This document shows, piece by piece, positions 45,301 through 54,300 of a stretch of 64,000 bases of DNA (positions are counted from its first letter, which is position 1; each line of letters starts with the position of its first letter). Position numbers and translations under genes: made by a program. Source of the DNA: Plumapathes pennacea (taxonomy: Eukaryota > Cnidaria > Anthozoa > Antipatharia > Myriopathidae); NCBI GenBank assembly GCA_964036295.1, contig OZ038467.1:18945670-19009669 (forward strand), read 5' to 3'. Under the pieces are notes generated by a model. That model saw only the letters and a program-made list of their open reading frames with translations. It had not been told where the DNA came from and did no database searches.

Positions 45301-48300
45301 TTTGGTTTTACTTTCCAATCAGCAGTGCGAGTACACGCCATCGCTTGCGTGAGAAGTGTTTGGTTTTGGTTTTGGTTTTGTCTCTGATTAGCTGAGCATG
45401 CTGAAAAACTCGTGTGGACCAATCCGAAAGCAAAGCAAACGCAAAACCAAAGCAATCGCACAATTACTTTCGACAGTCATCCGAAAACCGCTCTAATATG
45501 TACGTAATGTGTACGTGCATTTATGTGACGTTGCTGATGACGTCACTGCCATGTTCTGCTCTACCCACAGTTCATCTGTGTGTGGATACATAACCTTACC
45601 CTATAGCACTGCGAGCTTTCAGCGTTGAGTTCAACCATGTGCTCGTTCCACGTTTGTCCCTGGTTTCCTGAGATGGCCACAATCCTGTCAGGGTCCTCGG
45701 AGTGATCCGTGAGTACCTTGTACACGTTAAGTTGGCCGGCATTGTAGCCGCTCATGAAGTGAAACAGCTGAAAACAACGCGTTCCGCACATCGGTTTGCT
45801 CAGAAGCGCCGCGTGTTTTCCTTGCTTGTGTCTTGCTCCATCAAAATAGTAGTACTTCCCTCCTGCGTGAAACGAGCACGTAATCAAACAAAGAAACATG
45901 ACCAAGTTCCTGTACACAGTAAGTTGGTTATGATAGTCCGGGTTATAGTAGTCTCCAGGAAGACTGTTGTTGGTGACAGACGTTTCGACTCCCTGAGCGA
46001 AAGTCATCTTCAGAGTCAAGTGAAAGGATTCGTCAGATGGCGGTATTTCTGACGAATCCTTTCACTTGACTCCAAAGATGACTTTCGCTCAGGGAGTCGA
46101 AACGTCTGTCACCAACAACAGTCTTCCTGGAGACTACTCTAGCCCGGACGATCATAACCAACCTACTGTTCACACTCCCAGGTTCAAAACATTTGCCATG
46201 TTCCTGTATACAGTCAACTCTCTCCAAAGCGGACACTTCTCTAAAGCGGACAGCATGCAGAGTTAGTCCTTGTCGATTTTCGCTTGTTTCTCTGTAGCTG
46301 AACTCTCTCTAAGGCGGACACGGCGTCCGCCTTGAGGAGAGTTCACTTTTACCTCTACAGCATCGATCACGCGAAGTAAGGCAACACTGTCATGGATTTA
46401 TCGCGTGACAAATTTTCCTGCTTTTAAATTTCAGTGAAAGTTGTGCACAAACCCTTTCGAAAACATGTGACAAACTCTGTGTTATAGTTAGTCGATAAAT
46501 ATAGCTAGAGTTGATTATAATTGGGAGGCGCGTGTATGTCCACTATGTATGTATGTATATGTATACTAAAAGGGGGGAGGGGAGAGGGCAATGACAGTAC
46601 ATTTCACTCAGAATCTAAAGTAGAGAAACTTAGAATAGCCTATTTATTTTACTTTTTGTGGGTTTTTGTTTTCTTTCTTTGTATAATGTCCCCAATTAGA
46701 CTTAGCAATGCTAAAAGACCATCTGGCACTTCAACCCTTTCACTCCTGAACTCATAATACAAGTTCTCGCAACCATTCGTGAAGAAAATGTATGAGCAAT
46801 GTGGTGAGAATTAATAATCCAATCAGCACTCTTCCTAGCAAATTATCAAACATCAAGTTCTCCACACTGTTTGATATATATCTCTGGTGAGGGACAAAGG
46901 AGAATATTGAAGCTGATCGAACCTGAACCACAACCACCAACTGCACGGTGCCGCCATCTTGGATTCAAAGCGAGGCTAACCTGACACGAAATTCGCCAGA
47001 CATAAAGCAAGAGAGTTTTCTATCACTGTGAAGTACCAGGGAGTCCTAAGATAGTATGCACATATGTTTCATTTGGGGAGTTACGTGCACAAATTTCCAA
47101 GGTAACTTTCTCAATTATGCTAGGACAGCCTCGTTTTGAAGCTTGTTCCAGTTTCCGTGCAAAGAACTCATCCTGTACGCAAACGCATTCAAAATATAGT
47201 TCTGTTTAGTGCTAGTTTTCCATTGTTATCAAAGAAAACCCACTTACCGACTTTTCCCCCATGATCCTTCTTGGGCTGCACACGTGGTCGATAGCTGGAG
47301 AGCTTCCAGTCCAGAGCGTCGCTCAATTTATCGTTTTCCCATCCACACGGACCAAGGTCGAAAGAGCAGCTCCCTGCATGAAGAGAGTTTAATGAAGCCA
47401 GGGTTTATTAATAGTAAAGACTTTCAAAAACCAAGAGATTAAAATATATCACTTGCAATGGCCAAGTTGAATGAGACCAAACAAAGCCGAACCTGATAAG
47501 AACTATCGTATACAGGAAGACTTTACAGAGGTTAAAGGGGCCTTCTCAGCCTTTTCAATGTTTTTTTTTTTTTACATCTGGAAAATGCAAGGCTGAATTT
47601 GGTTCCCAACACGAAGAACGTAATTAATCAAAAGAAAAATAGGTTAGTAGCACTTTTAGATCAAAAGAATCTAATCTTCTCCTCAAACGAGTGGGATGGA
47701 AGTGGATTGCTATTCGTCTTTCGACTTTCGGGGGCTCCAAAAATGGCGGAACCAAGGATTTCGGCGCGCAAAGGACTGTGGTTGAGAGGGCCCCTTTAGG
47801 ATTGCCGTATTCCGAAGTCCGCAAAGTCACACGTCAGGTCTGGCATATTTATGCTATGTTTTTGCGGGGAGGGGAGGGGCGCTTATTCAATTTTCCCTGG
47901 TCATTTATTTTTGCAATGCGTAACATTTGCCCGTAAACAACAACATAACGTTAGTTAACGAAACACAACCAAGCCGACTCGACCAACCATAGACCGACAT
48001 AACGGACCAATCACTTCTACAACCAGAGACATATATACCGCCATCTGACGAATACTTTTCACTTGACTCTGAAGATGACTTCCGCTCAGGTAGTCGAAAC
48101 GTCAGTCACCAACAACAGTCTTTCTGGAGACTACTCTAACCCGGACGATCACAACCAACCTACTGTTCACACTCCTGGGTTCAAACCATTTGCCAACATA
48201 ACGTTAGTATTACTGTACAGAGCCATTCGTATAGTTCTAATAGCGACACACTTAAAGTCATGTAACGTCGATTTCGATTTCCTATAGTGTTAATTTACCG

Positions 48301-51300
48301 TTTGTGCAAAAACATCACATTTTATAGAGGGGAGGGGAGGGGAGCTTATTTCATATTTTGGCTGAGAGGAGGGGCGCTTATTCGAGGGGGGGGGGTAGGG
48401 GAGAGCGGTGGAAAATTGCACGGCTTGCTTTTTCGTGCCCTTCATCTTAAACAAGACAACAAGAAACGTCATCTCTCACCGTTCCCTCCGTCTGAGCTAG
48501 AAACTACACTAACGGTGCTTTCCCCGTTACAAGAACCAGGAACGAATGAAATGTCATCAATTGCAGCATCGCTCGTGTAACTTCCACCAACGCTGGCTTC
48601 AATGCTTACCTGCCGACAGAATGAAACAAAACGCGGTTACTCCAGACTACTGCTCTCAGGGTTCGTGCAACTTTTCAAATCAAAATTCAAGGACTTCTCA
48701 AGGACAATTTTCATTTTTCAAGGACTGGAATTACCTGTTGTCTGAGAAAAGAAGTTAGCGTTCCTTGAAGGTTTTCAGTTTCTCATGAGCTTCTCACTGA
48801 GTACATCTGAACAGTCTTCCATACATGCTGTTCTTCAAAAAAGTGTTTGACTTGGTGGTCAAATTGCTAGTCCATAAATTTCTGGATTGAGTCATTAGCT
48901 ACCCTTAAAAATACATGACCTTTTCAAGGACTTCTGTCCGAAGGACTTTTCAAGGCGTCAAACAAATTCAAGGACTTTTCAAGACGAGCAGTCAAATTCA
49001 GGGCTTTTCAAGACTGTGCGAACCCTGTGCTTTGTATCTCCATCTGTACCTCATGTCCCAGAGCTCAAAATTTCCGCTAGCCCGACTCCCGGGGCTAGTA
49101 AAATTTGACATCAGACTACAGTAGCCAGAAACATTCGTTCGGTGTTCGACATGCAAGTAGACTTTCAAGTTACGCGATCACTGCAGTTGGTATTAAGAAG
49201 AGGGCTATGTTCAGGGCTAAAACCTTCTGATCCCGGGCTTCTGTGCTTGTATTACCTGCTACAATCCTGGTCAAAAGTGTTGGGACACTTAGCAATTTAT
49301 CTGATAATTATGACACTTTGACTCTTCCCGCCCCCCTCTCCCCATATAATGTTGACTGAGTGTGCTCAAAGTGCACTCCCTTTATGCAACATTGTATGAG
49401 GGAGAGGGGGGAGGGGAGAGTTAAAGGAGCCGCTTTTGTTGTTGAAAAGAGAATAATGTTGAAAAAATAGCATTTTTTTCAGTGTCCCACATACTTTTGA
49501 CCAGGATTGTAGTTCATGGCAGTAGTGAAAAACAAGGACATTTTTCGAGCCACGAATGCGTTCAATTCAAGCCCCACCCACCCCTCCCTGACCACTATAG
49601 GGAATATCAGTAATTGTGGAGTAAAATTGTAACCCTGGATGTCATGAGGACTCCACAGGTAGGGCTACAGTCTTCCGATCCTGGATTTCTACCCTTGTAA
49701 TACCAGCTACTTCATGGCAGTAGTGAAAAACAAGAACATTTTTCGAGCCCGGAATACGCTCAATTCAAGCCACCCTTCCCTGACCAATTATTTTTGGGGT
49801 AAAATTGTAAAATTGTAACTTACCACATAGCTTTTACCGTACAGCGTCACGTTACTTGTAAGCCAGTCCCGACCTTTGTTTCCTTCTTGTGACCAAAGAA
49901 CTGTCTTCAAATTGCCGTGAGTTATGATCACATTTATTGAACCCATAGCGTTGCCGAACATGTTGTAAGAGAAGCGCATACACTGATCACCACCCTGTTT
50001 TGGACTGTTCAGTACCGCTTTGTCACCCTTCCGCCGAGGCGAAGAGGCCTCGATGAAAATGTAGTAGCCTGTAAACAAATCAAGGCCGGTCAGAACCGAG
50101 ATATTGCACAACAGCGGTGTTCCGAGAAATGTTTTGCTTTCTGCACTAAAAGGTGACGAATCGTTCCATTGAAGGCTTTTAGAGTCACATAGGCCCGTTT
50201 CAGACTCCGCTCCTCGCATGCCCCGAACATAATGCAAATAAGAAAAATCCATTGTTTGAGCTCATTTGCATCAAGTTCGGCACATGTGAAGAGCGGCGTC
50301 TGAAACAGGCCTTAGAAATCAAAGCGCAATTCATTAGTTTTCTTGAACAACACTTGGAAATCTGAGCCAGTGTATTCCTCTTCGTTTGACCTTCCCCTTC
50401 TCTCATTCTTGTTTTCCTTTCGTTTCCCTTTCAATTCTTCCTCCCAAAAATTCTTCTCTCAACTCTTAAATTTTTTCACTACTCACAAAGATCTTCTCAT
50501 ACTCCAATCGTCTAATTTCTCTGTCCCATTCTCTGTTCTTAAGAGGGTTTCCGCTGTAAACTCGAGTAAACTCTGTAAACTCTAAGCCATTTTCTCTACT
50601 ACAATGTAACTATTTTTGCTTTAACTGTATTTCTTTGTATACTTGCACTCCACTTGCACTTATATCTTATATAATATATCCCAGTAATTTTAGAGGAAGC
50701 TTAAATGATATAAGCCTCCGGCTTCTTTTTTGAGCTCCCTCACCACACAATAATACAAAGAAAAAAATATCAATACGTATATGTATATAGTAATTTAGTA
50801 ATATAACTGTGTGTGGAAACAAAAAAAAAAAAAAAAAAAAACGGTAAAACGAAACAATTATTGTACCAACACAATTTATTTATGATTTCGAATTTTTCGC
50901 CACTTCTTCAAAATCGTGATGCCAGGCATCTATCACTGTAACACCGAAAGTAATTCACAAAACTCTCAAAGAAAAAGGAGGACAAATAATCCTATCAAAC
51001 TCTTATTTTGCATTGATGACGCACGTATTATGGCGCATTTTGAGCTAGGAAGGCAGCCAAAAACACTCACATCTTCCCTACGTTTCTTGAATACTTTCCG
51101 TGTTACTCATGCATGATCGTCTTACATAGAAAACCTTTTGATAATTTTTGGTAAAGCAATGTTAGTTAAACATCGCCCTGATAAGTTCTCATCTTGCCCT
51201 TCACCCTACTCCTCGTAACCTTTAGGGTGAGTTTACACGTGCATTTGTTTCGAGGGAATGAATAGACTTTTTGTGTGCATTGCTCGAATTTACAGCGGAA

Positions 51301-54300
51301 TATTTCTTCATTATTTCTTTCCCTCTCATTTTGTTCCTCTACTGTAAAGCCTGGTTTCCATATAATATCGTCTCTGACGTAGGGATCGTCTCTGTCGCAG
51401 AATTTTTTGTCAAGCGATCGGGACGCGATTATATGGAAACACTCTTGCGATTGTTTCAAACGATTCTTACGTCAGAAGGACTCGATCGTCCCGATAGAAC
51501 CGTGTTCTATCCTTGCGTCGACAAAAATTCTGGGACAGAGACGATCCTTACGTCAGAGACGATTATATGGAAACCAGGCTTTAAGCCTGGTTTCCATATA
51601 ATCGTCTCTGACGTAAGGATCGTCTCTGCATTTCCGGTCGTCTCCGACGCAAGGATAGAACATGGTTCTATCGGGACGATCGAGTCGCTTCTGACATAAG
51701 GATCGTTTGAAACAATCGCAAGAGTGTTTCCATATAATCTTCCCGATCGCTTGACAAAAAATTCTGCGACAGAGACGATCCTTACGTCAGAGACGATTAT
51801 ATGGAAACCAGGCTTTAGTCTCTTCTTGTGAATTCGTTGTGTGTTTCATGATTTATCACTCACCGTTTCCTGACGTGTGATCATTATTGGGTCCTGTACC
51901 ACTGCTTGGTGTTCTTCCTGTGCGTCTCACCCAATCAAACTGATCTTCCTTGTCATTAGTCCACTGACAGATGTTCTTGTCGAAGTTACAATCACCTGAA
52001 AGAAAATTCGCGATCCAGGTAATTTCTCTTTCCCGACGTCAGATACTCCTCTTTACACAAAAAAATCGCGACACTTTAATTTCGCAAATTTCGCGACTAT
52101 GAAAAAAAATCGTAAAACTTAAAAGTGCGAAATTACAGGGCCCTCTCAGCCTTTTCAATGTTTTTGTTTACATCTGGAAAATCCAAGGCTGAGTTTGGTT
52201 CCCTTCACGAAAGAACGTAATTAATCAAAAGAAGAATAGGTTAGTAGCACTTTTAGATCAAAAGAAACTAATCTTCTCCTCAAACGAGCCGGATGGAAGT
52301 GGATTGCTATTCATCTTTCGACTTTCGGGGGCCCCCAAAATGGCGGAACCAAGGATTTCGGCGCGCAAAGGACTGTGGTTGAAAGAGCCCCTTTAAACCA
52401 AAATTAAAGTGACCTAGGATATAAATTTTTCGAAAATCGCAAACTTGCACCCCCAAAATCGCGAAATTAGCATATCGCGAAAAGTTCACGTAATTTAGGT
52501 ACGCAAAATGTGCATGAACAGCGAGAAAAACTCGGTGACAGGTGGTTTTGCTATTAACCCTTTCACTGCCAAGCTCAAAATGCAGATTCTCCCAACCTTT
52601 TACGAGTAAAATGTATGAGTAATGTAGTGAGAATTGATAGTTTAATCAGCTTTCATCTTAACAAGGCATCAAAAGCTAATTTCTCCCTACTGTATATGTT
52701 TCTGGTGAGAAACTGAAGGAGAAAATCGAAGTTGATCATTATTGGGAGTGAGAGGGTTAATTGGCCGCAAAAAAAAACTGATAAAGTTTTCGCAGGAAAG
52801 ACAGTAAAAATATAATTCCTTTAACTTCTTCACTCCTGATCTCATAATTCAAATTCTCCCAAAGAAGAGAATATGAGAATTGATAGGCCAATCAGCTTTC
52901 ATCTGAGCAGCCTGTCAAGCAACAAATTCTCCATACTGTACACTGAGACTGAAAGAGAAAATTGAAGTTGATCACTCAGGAGTGAAAACAGGTTTTGAAT
53001 TATTTGACAGGCAGAACAAAACCTTGAGCGACAAGGAGAAACAAAAATTTGAAGTAACAAAAAAAAGACAAGGAAAACAGGCATATAAGGCTGAATCTCT
53101 GTGCAAATGCACAAAAATACAACACAAAAAAACAAAAACAAAAAAGAACTCAGTTTGAGTGTTCACAAGTCAGTATCAACTTGATGAAGAATAAGTCGAG
53201 TGATTTCGTTCAGTGATTAATGGCTACCGACACAGCTGGAATAGTACTAATGAAAAATGCAGCCAATTTATCCCAAGCAGATGCTTGTCAGCTGCAGCTT
53301 GTCAGCATGTTGCTCTCATTGACGGGCGCTGTCATTAAGTTAGGAATTTTAGCCTTGAATGAACAGTGTAGTTGCCAAAGTCTTCCTCGGTGGATTTCAA
53401 CTGATTGTAGTTGCGTAGGCGTGCGCCCAAGTAGCGCATAATGATGGAACAGAAACTCGATTTTAAATTCCGAGTTTTTCGGTTTCCGGATGACTGTCGA
53501 AAGCCAAAAACCAAGTAAATACACCGCCAGTCACGGAGATGCTGTACAAAGAAACACTTTAATCAAACTACCAGAAGCAAAGTAATTCATGATTGATTTT
53601 ACTTTGAATATTTGCAGAGAAAACGCCATCAGCATTGTTTCCTCGTGTGAGAACGAAACAGTTGGGTTTCGAAAAGTAATTATCAGTGTCAAATGGCAAA
53701 ATTTGCAGCCTTCTGCTGCTGTTTATTGTTTATACACGAAAAGTTCTAAAAACCTTAATTAATTTACATAGAACCGCATTAAAATAAGAAATATACATGC
53801 AAGTTTAAGCTTAGTGATAAAATCCCTCCCATCCCTTTAGGCATCCAAAAGGTTGACGACCTTAAGTTTGCTTTTAAATGAGTCTAGGGATGCGGCCAAA
53901 AGGAATGCGTATTGAGAAAAAACGACAGAAACCCCGGAGGAACGTTTGGTTTACCATAAAACCACATCCAACGGTTGTACTAAAAGGTTCAGGATATTCA
54001 ACCTAATTACAGTCAAAAGGATACATGGGAGACATTTGTTATTATTGAGTGGGTGGAAATGAGCTCTAAATACGTGTAAATTAACAGTCCAAACATCACA
54101 GGAAATGGATAAAAGTACTAAAAGTTTACTAAATTTGATCAAAACTCCGCGCTCAATAGATTGAAGCTCCAAGTCGAGGAAGAAAGTCTTTAGTTAGACT
54201 AACAACTTGTTCGCTCAGGCCAAGAATTTACAAAAGTCGCACTATTTCACAAGGATTAAAACTCATCGCGAAGACTTTGTGACTGTTTTTCGTTTAGTTC

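Noticed and set aside
40386-45461. Two similar 77-79-codon frames (40386-40619 plus and 45461-45222 minus)
   Set aside because: They fall inside two copies of the same non-coding MITE-like element; similarity reflects the element, not a protein.
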